NCBI GenBank assembly: GCA_963721005.1
Contig: CAVRHR010000002.1
Location: 1-64,000, forward strand
Length of the DNA stretch: 64,000 bases
Origin: VAZQ01 sp963721005
Lineage (GTDB): Bacteria > Pseudomonadota > Alphaproteobacteria > Rhizobiales > Xanthobacteraceae
Direction: 5' to 3'
Every line of letters starts with the position of its first letter. Within the stretch, counting starts at the first letter, position 1. Shown piece by piece: positions 28,468-39,042 of this stretch. Made by a program: the position numbers and the translations under genes. The notes beneath the pieces were generated by a model. That model did not search any database and was not told the DNA's origin. It was given only the letters and a program-made list of their open reading frames with translations.

Positions 28468-29151
28468 TTAAGGACGCGCAATGCAGCGTTCGTAAAATCT
28501 GATGTCGTCAGAAAAAATATCTCGCAATTCGCTCATCTTGAGCTGGTCATTTACGATTTCAGAAGATTTCGTCGGATAGTCGGGCGCGTAAGTTAGCGTC
28601 TCGTTAGTGCGCAATTCTGCGGAGGCGAGCCCCAATCGACGCATCACGCCGGACCAATTCGCGCTGAGGGAGGAATAATCCGCGATGTAGTCAAAGGACT
28701 CCATATTCGTATCCCTGAAAAGATGACGCGAATAGAACCATCGCATAATCGGGAGACGCGCAAATTGCATGAAATCAAGCTTCATATCGATAACGTGGGA
28801 CCTCAGAGGATGGTCCCCCGCAGAAATCGGGGCAAGCCAAAAGAAATAATTGGAGATCGCGCGCTCGATCGGATGCCGTAAGATCGTTGCACGCAGGTCG
28901 GCTCTGATCGGATCATACTTGCGGATCCAGAAATGGCCGGTTACAGCCTCCTTTTGATCGAGAAATTGATAAGAGCCATGTTGGTGCCGCTTCAAAAAGC
29001 CCTCCGGATCCATGTTCATCGGAGATACCGGATTGCCCGGCGCATCATTGTCGTGAAACAGGTTCTCGCCAAATTGGGTCTCCATCGCCTTCGTGATGGA
29101 GGTCCCGCCGGCTTTTGGCACATGAACGAACAGCAGCTTCAGTTTTGCCAT
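28468..29151 (-). CDS. Sulfotransferase family protein
   Basis: 227 residues. The N-terminus carries the PAPS 5'-phosphosulfate loop LLFVHVPKAGGTSITKAME, and further on the 3'-phosphate-binding region RATILRHPIERAISNYFFWL, both hallmarks of the sulfotransferase_2 family. Soluble, cytoplasmic by sequence. It would transfer sulfate from PAPS to a hydroxyl, probably on a polysaccharide or glycolipid made by the nearby enzymes. Somewhat lower G/C than the T2SS genes. It is downstream of nothing obvious on the minus strand and is probably transcribed alone or with the tandem methyltransferase. Confidence 0.85.
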   Translation of the reverse strand: MAKLKLLFVHVPKAGGTSITKAMETQFGENLFHDNDAPGNPVSPMNMDPEGFLKRHQHGSYQFLDQKEAVTGHFWIRKYDPIRADLRATILRHPIERAISNYFFWLAPISAGDHPLRSHVIDMKLDFMQFARLPIMRWFYSRHLFRDTNMESFDYIADYSSLSANWSGVMRRLGLASAELRTNETLTYAPDYPTKSSEIVNDQLKMSELRDIFSDDIRFYERCIARP

Positions 29152-29328
29152 AATCCCTCATAGCGCGACGATCCGCTGACGAAAAGACGGTATAGCCCGG
29201 ACTTGCCTCATCGAACAAACTGCACACCCTCACAGGGAAGCGTGGGCTCTTCTGCAAAACCTCGGCTGCCCGATCTATCGAGCCGGGCTATCTGGCTAGA
29301 CTTTGGTCTCATGATTTCGCTTGGCCAG

Positions 29329-29891
29329 CTATGGACACACTGGCGCCTCGAGCGGCGCAAACAGGTTGCTTTGCGTTGCGGCGATCACCATTACGTGCTG
29401 GCCAGGCTTGCAAGACAGCAATAGCTCGAACGCGACGTTCGCCTTGGCCTGGTCGTTCAGCCGCAGGGCCGCCGTGACATCGTCGCGCTCCCCCCTGGTC
29501 TCCACAACAATTACATGCTGCGCATCCGGAAATGCCATGATCGACAAGCGGCAATCCTGCACCGTTGACCTGTGCTGCCCAGCCGCTTATGGCCACCTGA
29601 CGGCCATCCAGGCGCTTGATCGCATCGATATTGCCTCTCACGAATTCCGACCTCGTCAACCCTGCGGTCATCGATCGCCGCAAGCAGTTCTGCGCTGCCG
29701 GCAACCGGCGTTTTTGCCAGCAGGGCGATGCCGCTGCCAGGCGGCGGCTCCGGCTCGGTCAGCCAAAGCGTGATGAAAAAGGCGCTGACCCCGAGCGCCC
29801 CCCCGAAAGTCCAGCCCCATAAGGGAACGCCGATGTATTGCCTGCGGGAGGGCGGGCCTTCGGATTCCTCTATTTCGGGCGTTTTCCTCAA
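29329..29891 (-). CDS. Membrane-anchored hypothetical protein (two apparent frameshifts)
   Basis: Begins with a TTG at 29891: acidic N-terminus, then one membrane helix (GVPLWGWTFGGALGVSAFFI, about residues 21-44), then a periplasmic segment rich in Pro. The reading continues through shifts near 29675 and 29565: SEFVRGNIDAIKRLDGRQVA with ISGWAAQVNGAGLP, then AFPDAQHVIVVETRGERDDV and a Cys-containing C-terminus. Joined length about 185 residues. The RLDGRQVAISGWA segment looks like a small beta-sandwich. Family not recognised; polysaccharide-cluster context. Confidence 0.5.
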
Positions 29892-30145
29892 CGCCAGCCA
29901 TGCCGAGTGTCTCCAGGCCCTTTGAACCCACCATCGGTCGGACCTGCGTAATCCTGACCGGTCCAGCGGGCTTTAACGGCGAATTGCATTCCTTTTGGGC
30001 GTCTCAAGGCGGACGGGTGCTTTGGCCGGCAGGCCCGCTGTACCTGGGCGTGCCATTTGATACCATTCTGCCAACCTAGTACAACGCCTGAACTCCACCC
30101 TAGGGGTCCGCTTCCTTGGCGCCAAGCGTTTTCGGCCTCAATTCA
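29892..30145. other. Spacer before the giant glycosyltransferase gene
   Basis: About 250 bases between divergent genes, no gene supported. It should hold the promoters of both, but no clear -35/-10 pair stood out. Confidence 0.35.
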
Positions 30146-31189
30146 ATGAATTCAACGCAACGCCCGGCGAACGAACCGCGATCGAGGTCCATGCGTTGCA
30201 TCATCGTCGCCGGCATGCATCGATCCGGAACCTCGGCCGTGACGCGGGTCGTGAACCTGCTCGGGGCTGACATTGCCCGCGAACTCATGCCGCCCGCGCC
30301 CGCAAATAATGAAAGCGGCTTCTGGGAGCCGATCGCCGTCACGAAAATTCACGACCGGCTGCTGAAGGCACTCGCCAGCAGCTGGGATGACCCATTTCCG
30401 CTGCCCGATCGCTGGACCGAAACCGATGCAGCGCGACGGGCCAAGGGTCGCCTCGCCGACGAGATCGGGAAGGACTTCGCGGACAGCTCGCTGTTTGTCG
30501 TCAAGGATCCCGCATTACGCGGCTCCTGCCGATGTGGCTCGAAATTCTCGACGAACTCGCCATCGAGCCTATTATCGTCGTACCGGTCCGAAACCCTCTT
30601 GAAATTGCCGCCTCGCTCGAGGCGCGCGATCGATTTCCGCTGGCGAAGTCCATGCTGCTCTACGCTCACAGCTATCTCGAGACCGAGTTGGAAACTCGGG
30701 AACGGCGGCGGCTCTTCGTGCGCTACGACCAATTGCTGGACGACTGGCGGCCCATTCGCCGCCAGGCTCGAGTTGGTTGCCGGATCGCCTTTGGACGCAA
30801 CCTCCGCCGAGCGGGCGGCGGAGATCGAGGGCTTTCTGACCGCCGAGCTGCGCCACCACCACTACAGCCGCGCCGATCTCTCGCAAACACACGATATCGC
30901 GGCCACGGTCGTCGAGATGTTCGACCGGATGAGCGCCGCTGCGGATGGCGGGGCCGAGACCGAATTGCGCCCGGCCTTCGACCGTCTTCGTCAGACATTA
31001 TCGGAAGCGACCCGATTATACCGCGGACTTGTCATGGCCGAACGCGCGATGGCCTTGGCGGAACTCGTCCACATGCGGAAGGACCGGGATGAGGTCAAAG
31101 CCCGCGCAACTGCCGAAATCGCAGCACAGCACGGCGACATTGAGCGCCTGCAGGCCGAGCTCGAACTCGACGCGCGAGCAGGCGGCTGA
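30146..31189 (+). CDS. Sulfotransferase segment of the giant gene
   Basis: The P-loop CIIVAGMHRSGTSAVTRVVN (from the ATG at 30191; another ATG at 30146) is the 5'-PAPS loop of sulfotransferase_3-type proteins. GFWEPIAVTKIHDRLL follows. After a shift near 30525, the 3'-phosphate region reads IIVVPVRNPLEIAASLEARD in the adjacent frame; the original frame resumes near 30765 (ERAAEIEGFLTAELRHHHYS). The C-terminal part is helical and runs into the coiled coil. It would transfer sulfate to a glycan; fusion to glycosyltransferases suggests coupling of sulfation with assembly. Confidence 0.65.
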   Translation: MNSTQRPANEPRSRSMRCIIVAGMHRSGTSAVTRVVNLLGADIARELMPPAPANNESGFWEPIAVTKIHDRLLKALASSWDDPFPLPDRWTETDAARRAKGRLADEIGKDFADSSLFVVKDPALRGSCRCGSKFSTNSPSSLLSSYRSETLLKLPPRSRRAIDFRWRSPCCSTLTAISRPSWKLGNGGGSSCATTNCWTTGGPFAARLELVAGSPLDATSAERAAEIEGFLTAELRHHHYSRADLSQTHDIAATVVEMFDRMSAAADGGAETELRPAFDRLRQTLSEATRLYRGLVMAERAMALAELVHMRKDRDEVKARATAEIAAQHGDIERLQAELELDARAGG

Positions 31190-33190
31190 ATCGAGGGCCG
31201 AATCGAGGGCTGCCGCCACCGCCCAGGCGGCCGCGTTGAGCGCTATCACCGCCGCACATACCGCCGAGCTGACGCGCCTGCAAGCGAAGTTGGGCACAGC
31301 GCGGTTGCAGGCCGTTCGACTGGATGCCGAGCTAACGGCGGCGCGCGAGCAGCTGGCGGAGCGACGGCGGACTCTTGACGCAAGCGCGATGGAACTCGCA
31401 AACGAGAGGCGGCAAGTTGCGGAGCTGCAGGACGCGGTCGAGGCCCGGTCGACGGAGGTTGTCCGGCTTGGAAGCGAGCTGGCGGCGGCACAGCATCGGG
31501 TTGGCCAGTCGGAAGCTTCGGCGGAAGCCCTGAGCCAAGTGCTCGATGAAATCCGGCGCAGCACCGTGTGGCGATTGACAGGGCCCATACGACTGATTGG
31601 ACCGAGGATGGCCTGGATCAGGCGCCGGACACGGCAGCTTCTCAAGGTCATCCACTGGGCCGCGACATGGCGGCTCCCTTCCGAGATTCGGCGTCGCCTG
31701 GGATTGCGGCGGGATCACAGGCTGATCGCCGCCTCCGGGTTGTTCGATGACAACTGGTACCTTGATCGCTACCCCGACCTGCGGGAATCCGGCTGCCTTC
31801 CCGCCGTCCATTATTTGCGACACGGAGCCCGCGAGGGACGCTACCCCAATCCGTTGTTTGACAGTCGCTGGTACTGCGATCGATATCCGGATGTGAATCA
31901 GACCGGAACCAATCCCTTGGTTCATTACCTGCGGCACGGAGCAGCGGAGGGGCGGGATCCGAACCCATTGTTCGACAGCGATTGGTATCTCGGCCGGTAC
32001 CCAGACGTGCGCGAAAAGGGCGTGAACCCTCTCGCGCACTACCTGCATTACGGCGCTTCCGAGGGGCGCGATCCGAATCCGTTCTTCGACAGCGCCTGGT
32101 ACCTCGCGCAGAACGCCGATGTCCGCGTGGCAGGTGTCAATCCGCTCGTTCACTATCTGCACAGTGGTGCTGCAGAAGGCCGCGATCCGAGCCCGCGCTT
32201 CGACAGTGATTGGTACCTTGCCAGAAATGCCGATGTCGGCGCGGCCGGCCTAAATCCTCTTATGCACTATCTGACCCGCGGAATCGCCGAGGGCCGCACC
32301 GCGAGCGCTCCCACTGGCGAAACGCAGCAAGTCTCTCTGGTGCCCCTTCCGGCCCGACCCGGGATGCATCCTGTAAAGCGTTATTGGAGACGCGGGATTA
32401 ATAAGGCTCGTCGAACGGCAGCGCGCTTGGTGGCGCCTCTCTCCCGGGCTCCCGAGACAATCGACCGCTACTCCGCATGGCTCGCGTGCAACGCCCCAAA
32501 CGCGCGCGCCCTGAACGCATTGCATGAAGGGCTGCTGACGCGCCGAGGACGGCTACCGCGCATCTCCGTCATTATGCCGGTCTACAACACACCGGGAGAT
32601 CTGCTCAACCAGGCGATCGAAAGCGTATCCAAGCAACTCTACCGGGATTGGGAGCTGTGCATCGCTGATGATGACAGCACAGATCCCGGCGTTGCGACGG
32701 TCTTGGCGCGCTGGGCGGCGGCCGATCACCGCATCCGCGTGACCAAGCGGGAGCGCAACGGCGGGATCGCGGCGGCGACCAACTCGGCGGCGGCACTCGC
32801 GACAGGAGAGTTCTTGGCTTTCGTCGATCATGACGACTTGCTCACTGCGGACGCCCTGGCGGAGGTCGCGATCTTCGCCGCCGATCACCCGCAGAGCGAC
32901 ATCATATACAGCGACGACGACAAGATCGACATGAACGGCCGCCGATTTGCTCCGCAGTTCAAGCCCGACTGGTCGCCCGACGCTGCTGCTGTCCTACATG
33001 TATCTGGCGCATCTGCTGGTGGTCAGGCGCAGCCTGTTTGTCAAGGTCGGCGGCATTCGCGCTGGCTTCGATGGATCGCAGGACTACGATTTTGCGCTGC
33101 GCGCCTGTGAGCAGGCACGGCAAGTCGGGCACATTCCGCGAATTCTTTATCACTGGCGTGTCGTGCCGGGCTCGGTCGCGGCCTCCGGCT
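31175..33190 (+). CDS. Coiled coil, five 38-aa repeats and first GT2 domain of the giant gene
   Basis: After the shift near 31175 one frame runs unbroken to about 32985. It encodes an Ala/Glu/Arg coiled coil (TAELTRLQAKLGTARLQAVR), a basic linker with a hydrophobic patch (STVWRLTGPIRLIGPRMAWI), five tandem 38-residue repeats, another basic linker, and a GT2 domain: RISVIMPVYNTPGDLLNQAI, CIADDDSTDPG (nucleotide-sugar binding) and LAFVDHDDLLTADAL (DXD region). The end of the domain (FDGSQDYDFALRACEQA) lies in the next frame up to about 33190. GT-A fold, inverting family 2. Confidence 0.75.
31743..32312 (+). repeat. Five tandem 114-bp (38-aa) coding repeats
   Basis: Each unit reads FDSxWYLxRYPDVxxxGxNP followed by LxHYLxxGAxEGRDPNPL. 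Units start at 31743, 31857, 31971, 32085 and 32199. Units 2-4 are most alike; in units 4 and 5 RYPDV becomes QNADV/RNADV. The conserved Trp-Tyr, Pro-Asp/Ala-Asp, His-Tyr and Gly-Arg positions suggest small repeated helices. Such units recur next to bacterial glycosyltransferase domains; their role is not known to me. Confidence 0.9.
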
Positions 33191-33329
33191 GACGCCAAGC
33201 CCGACAGCCTTGCCGCTGGCGAGCGGGCCGTCAGAGGATGCGTTCGCGCCGCCGCGGCACCAATGCGGTCGTGCGAGCAGCCCGGCTGGGCAAGAGCCGG
33301 AAAGGTCGGAATCTTTGCGGCGCACTTTC

Positions 33330-34010
33330 CCGATGACGGGCCACAGGGTCGCGATCCTGATCCCCACGCGCAACCGGGTCGAGCTGTCTGCGGACCTGCA
33401 TCGACTTCGTTGCGAAAAACCACCTATCGCAACTACGAGGTCGTCATCCTCGACAATGACAGCGATGATCCGGAAGCGCTGACGCTTTCTCGCCGATTGC
33501 GGACATCGCGTATTGCAGGTCTCCAGCCCCGGCGGAACAGTTCTCGTTCGCCCATATCAACAATGTCGGCGGTGAGCGAGGTCATGGCCGAATATGTTCT
33601 GCTGCTCAACAACGATACCGAGGTCATCGAGCCGCGCTGGCTCAGCCAGATGGTCGGGTACGCGACGATGCCCGGCGTGGGCGCGGTGGGCGCAAAGCTG
33701 CTGTTCCGCGACGGGACGGTGCAGCACAACGGCATCGTCACTGGCTATCACGACGCGACCGCAGGTCACGCCTTCAAGAACCTGCCCGCGGATCGGAGGG
33801 ATATCTTTGGTACCTGAAAGTGGCGCGCGAATGTGCGGGCGTGACCGCCGCTTGCCTGCTGACGCCGCGCGCGCTGTTTCTCGAGCACGGTGGCTTGGAC
33901 GAAAAGGCATTCTCCGTCGCTTACAATGACGTCGACTATTGCTATCGCCTCGCCGACCGCGGCTACCGCTGCGTGATACTGCCCGGATGCTACGCTCTAT
34001 CATGACGAGG
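33330..34010 (+). CDS. Second GT2 domain of the giant gene
   Basis: Pieces in several frames: VAILIPTRNRVELSADLH (33345-33400), TTYRNYEVVILDNDSDDPEA (33420-33480), then EVMAEYVLLLNNDTEVIEPR with WLSQMVGYATMPGVGAVGAK and LLFRDGTVQHNGIVTG. The final part, FLEHGGLDEKAFSVAYNDVD plus YCYRLADRGYRC, is the acceptor-side end of rhamnosyl/galactosyl GT2 enzymes. All the motifs of a working domain are present in order, but no single frame carries them. Confidence 0.65.
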
Positions 34011-35397
34011 GACAGAGCCGCGGCTTCGATGACAATCCCGCCGAGCTTGCAGCACTGCGCGGCGCTATCGGGCAGCGAACCGATCCCTATTACAGTCCCA
34101 ATCTTTCCTTCGACAACGAGCACTTCGAGATCAGGCCGTACGGCACCCGTTCCGCGGATGCCGCGCCGGTCCGGTTCGTGGCTGTTTCTCACGGCCTGAA
34201 CCACGAGGGCGCCCCGAACAGTCAGCTCGAGATGATACTCGGCCTGCAGCGTCGCGGCGTCATCGATCCGATCGTTCTCTCGCCGCTCGACGGGCCGCTG
34301 CGCTCCGCCTACGAGGCCGCCGGAATACCGGTCCAGATCATCGCCCCGCCGGACACGAGCGGGCGTCGGACACGTTCGACCTCGCGATCGGCGATATCGC
34401 CCGGGCCATGCGCGAGATCCGGGCGTGCGAGGTCGTCTACGGCAACACATTGCAAACCTTCTGGGCGATCGCAGCCGCGGAGCGCCGCCGGGACTGCCTG
34501 CCGTCTGGAACGTCCGCGAAAGCGAAGATTGGGCAACCTATTTCGACGTACTTGGTGCCGGAGTCTGCGGACGATCGCGATATGGAGCTTCAGCTATCCC
34601 TACCGCGTCGTCTTCGTCGCCCATGCGACCAGGCGGGGCTGGGAGCACTCTGAATAGCCGCCATAATTTCACTGTGATCCACAACGGGCTCGATATCGAG
34701 AGGATCAACGCGCGATCCTCGACTCGTCGACCGCGCCGCGGCCCGCGCCAGGTTGAAAATTGCCGACGTCGGAATTGGCCGTGGTGCTGCTGGGCACCGT
34801 GTGCGAGCGCAAGGGCCAACTGGATCTGGTGCGCGCACTCGCAGTCGTTGCGCGCCGAAGGCGGCGGCACGGATGCGAGTCTTCATCGTCGGCGATCGCG
34901 ACGAGCGACTACAGCTCCCGGCTGCATGCCGAGGCAGAGACTGCCCGGCGACCGTCGCGGCTCGCCTCGCCATCGTGCCGGAGACCGGCGAGACCCTACG
35001 ACTATCTTCGGCCGCCGATATTGCGGTCTGCATGCTCTCGCATCGAGAGCTATCCGCGCGTCACCCTCGAGGCGATGGCGTTCGGGTTGCCCCTCATCAC
35101 CACGCCGGTCTTCGGCATCGCGGAGCAGGTGAGGGAAAACGTGAACGGCATTGTTCTACCAGCCGGGTGATGTCAGCGAGCTCGCCGCCGGATTGGCGAG
35201 CGCTCGTTTCCGACGACGCTCTGCGGACGCGCCTCGGCGCCAACAGCCACTTGGTCCTGGAAAGCCTGCCGAGTTTCGCCGACATGCTGGACGGCTACGG
35301 CCGTCTGTTCCGCGAGGCGCGCCTCAGCAGTGCAGAAGAGGCCACGGCGTCCGCACCAACGATCGAGGCCCTGGGACTGTCACGATGTGCGGGCTGA
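34010..35397 (+). CDS. GT4-type glycosyltransferase segment of the giant gene
   Basis: Reads FVAVSHGLNHEGAPNSQLEM, then EACEVVYGNTLQTFWA-like text, NVRESEDWATYFDVLG, YPYRVVFVAHATRR, NFTVIHNGLDIERINA, AVVLLGTVCERKGQLDLVRA, and the donor-binding end SYPRVTLEAMAFGLPLITTP with VFGIAEQVRENVNGIVL. This is the GT-B fold of family 4, using a nucleotide sugar and retaining stereochemistry. At least six shifts break it. The final 75 residues (LVSDDALRTRLGANSHLVLE) form the closing helices. The asnB start codon lies inside its 3' end. Confidence 0.6.
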
Positions 35398-37249
35398 TCG
35401 GATTTATCAGCGATCGCGTGCCTAGGGAATGGCTCGGCAAGTTGTCTGCAGAGCATGGCGCATCGAGGTCCGGACGGCGAAGGCGTCTATCATTCCGGCT
35501 CGCTGTCGATCGGAATGCGGCGACTATCGGTAATCGACATCGAGGGCGGTTCACAACCGCTGTTCAGCCGTGGAGGCCGTGTCGTCGCCTTTCAGAACGG
35601 CGAGATCTACAATTACCGGGAGCTGCGCTCCCAGCTCGAAGCAGGCGGATACGTATTTCGCACCCACAGCGACACCGAGGTGCTCGCCCATGGCTACGAT
35701 GCCTGGTCGATCGACGGTCTGCTGGCGCGCCTCGACGGCATGTACGCCATCGCCATCCACGATCAGGACAGCAACGAGCTGCATCTCGCCCGCGACCGGT
35801 TTGGCGAAAAGCCCCTGTTCTATTCCGCGGCGGCGGATGGCTTTGCATTCGGGTCGACCTTGCTGGCGGTCAGCGCGATGCCGTGGGTGACCGACGACAT
35901 CGATCTGCTTTCGCTCGAACGCTATCTCGCGTTGCATTTCGTGCCCGGGCCGACGGACTATCCTGCGCGACGTCCAGCGCGTGCTGCCCGGAGAGCGATT
36001 GACCGTGGAGGTCGACGGCCGTGGCCTTCGTCATGATCGCTATTACCAGCCCCGCCTGCTGCCGCCGCGCCGCGTCGACGATGCGGAGTTGATCGACTGC
36101 GTCGAGCGCGCAGTCCGATCTCGCCTCGTCGCCGACGTCCCGGTCGGCGTATTCCTGTCCGGCGGCCTCGACAGCTCCCTGGTCGCCGCGATTGCGAGCC
36201 GCGCCAGCCCGAGCATCGCAACATTCTCGATGGGTTTCGACGATCCCCACCTGGACGAAAGTGCGGCGGCGCAACTCGTTGCCAAGCACGTGGGCAGCCG
36301 TCACCATGAATTCGTATTTGACCGTGACCGTTTCAATAGTCTGCTGCCCGAGGTAGCCGCCGCACTCGATGAGCCGATCGGCGATCAGGCGACATTGCCG
36401 CTTTTTTGGCTATGCCGCGAGGTCCGGCGCGAGGTGACGGTCGTGCTGTCGGGCGAGGGAGCCGATGAAATCTTCGCGGGCTACAGCTATTACCGCCCTT
36501 CGTCGACAAGGGCGATTGGCGGGCCCGCCTGAAGGCTCTGCTCGACCCGAGCACGGCGCACCTCTCCACGGCCCATGGCAATCGGCTGCTGATCAACACG
36601 CCGCCGTGCACGCCTTCAGGCTTCCCGCTGCTATGTGACGAGGGTGATCGGTCTCATCTGCTCGCTACTCCGAGCGGCACTGCCGATTGCTGGGAAGAGG
36701 GGGTTTTGACGTGGCTTGATAGTGCCCACGATCCGCTCCAGCGCGCAAGCGCAACCGATATCGCGACCTGGCTTGCGGATGACCTGCTGGTCAAGGTCGA
36801 TCGCATGACAATGGCCCATAGCCTGGAAGGCCGGGCGCCATATCTCTCGCCGGCTTTGGCCGAGTAGCCCTCAATCTGCCGCAGGCGGACCGGATGACGG
36901 GGGCGACTTCGAAGGTCGCATTGCGGCGGGCGGCGAGCAAATATCTTCCCGGCGATATCGTCGATCGCCGCAAGCAGGGTTTCGTTTTGCCGATGCGGAG
37001 CTTGGCTGCGGAGCTGGTTTGAAGCCAGCGGGGGTCCGGCGCCATATTTCTCAGACTCGCGCCTTCCCCGGACTTGACCTGGCGCACCTGACCGCGCTCG
37101 TAACCACGGATCTGGCGGAGGGCGTGCGACGGGAGCGATTGCTCTTCGCAATCGTCATGTTGATAGAGTGGAGAGATGCATTTCGCGTGAAACGGGGCGG
37201 TCTGATCGCCGGTCTGGCGCTCGGCGCGCAAGCGAACGGATCCCGTTGA
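35385..37249 (+). pseudogene. asnB: Asparagine synthetase (glutamine-hydrolysing), frameshifted
   Basis: The ATG at 35385 gives MCGLIGFISDRVP, so the catalytic Cys2 of the class II glutaminase domain is present. The glutaminase domain continues after a shift near 35450 (MAHRGPDGEGVYHSGSLSIG, VAFQNGEIYNYRELR). The synthetase domain follows a shift near 35965: the PPi loop VFLSGGLDSSLVAAIA, then VVLSGEGADEIFAGYSYY. Further shifts near 36505, 36868 and 37015 lead to WLADDLLVKVDRMTMAHSLE, then RRKQGFVLPMRSLA and LLFAIVMLIEWRDAF. About 615 residues joined, normal for AsnB. In polysaccharide clusters such enzymes often amidate sugar acids or peptides. It overlaps the end of the giant gene by 13 nt. 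Confidence 0.8.
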
Positions 37250-37446
37250 CTTGCCGTCGTGGGCAGGACTACATCGCGGTCGATGGGACCTGGCGCACTT
37301 GGCGCTTCTAGCATTGGTGTTCGTCCTCGATTCGTTGGCGCGGCTCAAGGCGCCGAAGTCACTCTGCGGTTTCTCGCCCCCCGCGGGTCTCGTCCGGGGG
37401 AAGACCACGATTGGCGAATTCGAGCATGGCTACGGAGATTGGACCT

Positions 37447-38213
37447 ATGTCCACGTCCGACAGCATAACCTCTCTCGCCGAGCGGTATGCGCGTTATTCA
37501 GCGACGCAAATACCGACCTGCTTGTTCGACCAGGATGACATGTTTGAAGGACGAAATCGACAATTATCTCGACATCGGCCGCTCCGCGATCGATCTCATC
37601 TCGCGCGCCATGCTGGCTGTGGATGTTCGAACGGCGAGATCGATTCTTGATCTTCCCTCCGGGGCCGGGCGTGTCACGCGCCATCTTCGCGCGTTTTTCC
37701 CGGAAGCCAAGCTTTTCGTCTGCGATATCGCACAGGAAAAGGCTCGCTATGCTTCGACCCAGTTCGATGCCGAGTTCGTCGAGCCGTCACCGACATTTTC
37801 GCGGCCTTCCTCAAAACAGTTCGATCTGATTTTCACAGGATCGCTATTAACGCATCTCGACGAAGCTCTGGCGCGCGCCGCGCTTGGATTGGATTTGTTC
37901 TGCGCTCGCGCCTGACGGGCTGGCCGTCATCACCACCGGAGGTCGGAGGCAGATGATTGTCGGTCGATCAATCAAGGATGAACGCCAGTGGGAGCAAACC
38001 TATCGCGACGTACTCGATAAAGGCTTCAACTTCCATCCCCTCATCGCGCCGTTGTGTGGAGCGGTGCCATATGGCTCAACGCACCTTACGCCATCATGGC
38101 TGATGAAAGTGCTGGAGCAGAAGCACGGGATCCGCGTGGTAGGGTTTCAGGAAGCCGCCTGGGCCGGACACCAAGATGCGCTGGCCATTCAGAGGCGGCC
38201 CCTCACCACGTAG
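37447..38213 (+). CDS. Class I SAM methyltransferase (two apparent frameshifts)
   Basis: The ATG at 37447 begins MSTSDSITSLAERYARYSAT. A shift near 37545 leads to EIDNYLDIGRSAIDLISRAM and the SAM-binding motif SILDLPSGAGRVTRHLRAFF, then LFVCDIAQE and FDLIFTGSLLTHLDE. A second shift near 37905 leads to LAPDGLAVITTGGRRQ and the C-terminus IRVVGFQEAAWAGHQDALAI. About 255 residues. Typical of small methyltransferases in surface-glycan loci that methylate terminal sugars. It lies about 200 bp after asnB; that gap has no supported gene. Confidence 0.7.
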
Positions 38214-38307
38214 TCGTCGCATGTCGATGGTTACGACGCTCTATCTCTCGGAAGATAGGCGTCGCATCGCGCACGTCGGCGCAGCCTCTCCAGCATCGTC
38301 AGGTTTG

Positions 38308-39042
38308 CTATGTCGGGTGGCGCCGAAAGACTGCTATGTCTTGATACGCGGCGAAAGGCGTGGGACCGTGTGATACGCCGGGGAACATGCGCACCAGATC
38401 GAAGCCTTTGAACAAGGAGCGCACGAATGAAGAGCTGAAAAAGCTCGCATAGTTATTTGATCCCGCAAACGTCTCGACCGCAGACCCGTGGAGATGAACG
38501 TAGTATCCCCGCTCTTCCAAAAGGCGGCTGCCCTCCACGTCGAGTGACTTCAGATCGTTCGCGTAGTAGGCTCCGTGGTAAGAGACCATCAAAGCAGCGC
38601 CAGGCTTCAAAACGCGCGCCAGCTCGCCGGCCCATTGAACCGCAGCGGGAAGCGTCAAGTGAGTGAACACCGACGCTGCGTAGATGAAGTCGAATTTGTC
38701 ATTGGGGAAATGAAGAGGCGGAAAATACCCACATTGCGAGACTTCCGCGAACGATATGTTGCTCCGGCAGAATGAGACTGCGTCCGAATTGATGTCAACG
38801 CCGGCTAAACAGGCGCCGTCCGGCAAAAGCCCTTCCCACCCGGCGAGAATGCGCCCGCATCCGCAGCCAAAATCAAGTATGGAGCGAAATCGCTCGAAAT
38901 CGATCCCGGATTTTCTCAAATGAGGTATTATTACATGCTCAACGGCCTGCCGGCGGGACCATGCAAACTTCTCGACGTCGCGGTGGCCGCTGACCAAGTA
39001 AACCAAATCCTCATTTGGAACCGGAGTGGAGAGATCAGTCAT
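38308..39042 (-). CDS. Class I SAM methyltransferase
   Basis: 244 residues in one frame. SAM motif I is RSILDFGCGCGRILAGWEGL (about residues 53-72), with CLAGVDINSDAV and FDFIYAASVFTHLTLPAAVQ, then LKPGAALMVSYHG. The C-terminal region with SYFF-like aromatic residues (NNYASFFSSSFVRSLF) and the DIAVFRRHP end is typical of methyltransferases in O-antigen or capsule clusters. It faces the previous methyltransferase tail to tail. Lower G/C than the cassette to its right. Acceptor unknown. Confidence 0.85.
   Translation of the reverse strand: MTDLSTPVPNEDLVYLVSGHRDVEKFAWSRRQAVEHVIIPHLRKSGIDFERFRSILDFGCGCGRILAGWEGLLPDGACLAGVDINSDAVSFCRSNISFAEVSQCGYFPPLHFPNDKFDFIYAASVFTHLTLPAAVQWAGELARVLKPGAALMVSYHGAYYANDLKSLDVEGSRLLEERGYYVHLHGSAVETFAGSNNYASFFSSSFVRSLFKGFDLVRMFPGVSHGPTPFAAYQDIAVFRRHPT

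Larger units (their letters stand above)
30146..35397 (+). pseudogene. Giant multidomain sulfotransferase / coiled-coil / repeat / GT2-GT2-GT4 gene, many frameshifts
   Basis: Joined across frames this gives one polypeptide of about 1,750 residues. Order: sulfotransferase (30191-30900), long Ala/Glu-rich coiled coil (30940-31560), five 38-residue repeats (31743-32312), first GT2 (32550-33190), second GT2 (33330-34010), GT4 (34170-35395). Shifts are needed near 30525, 30765, 31175, 32985, 33190, 33350, 33500, 33815, 33995, 34375, 34500, 34600, 34750 and 35165, among others. Between shifts the motifs are well kept, and I saw no nonsense codons that are not explained by a shift. Proteins mixing GT2 and GT1/4 domains with coiled coils build surface glycans. 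asnB begins inside its last codons (35385). Whether the gene is dead or badly sequenced is unresolved. Confidence 0.65.

Noticed and set aside
31743..32312. Regular 114-bp repeats as a CRISPR array
   Set aside because: Period is a multiple of three, there are no variable spacers, and the repeats encode a regular peptide in one frame.
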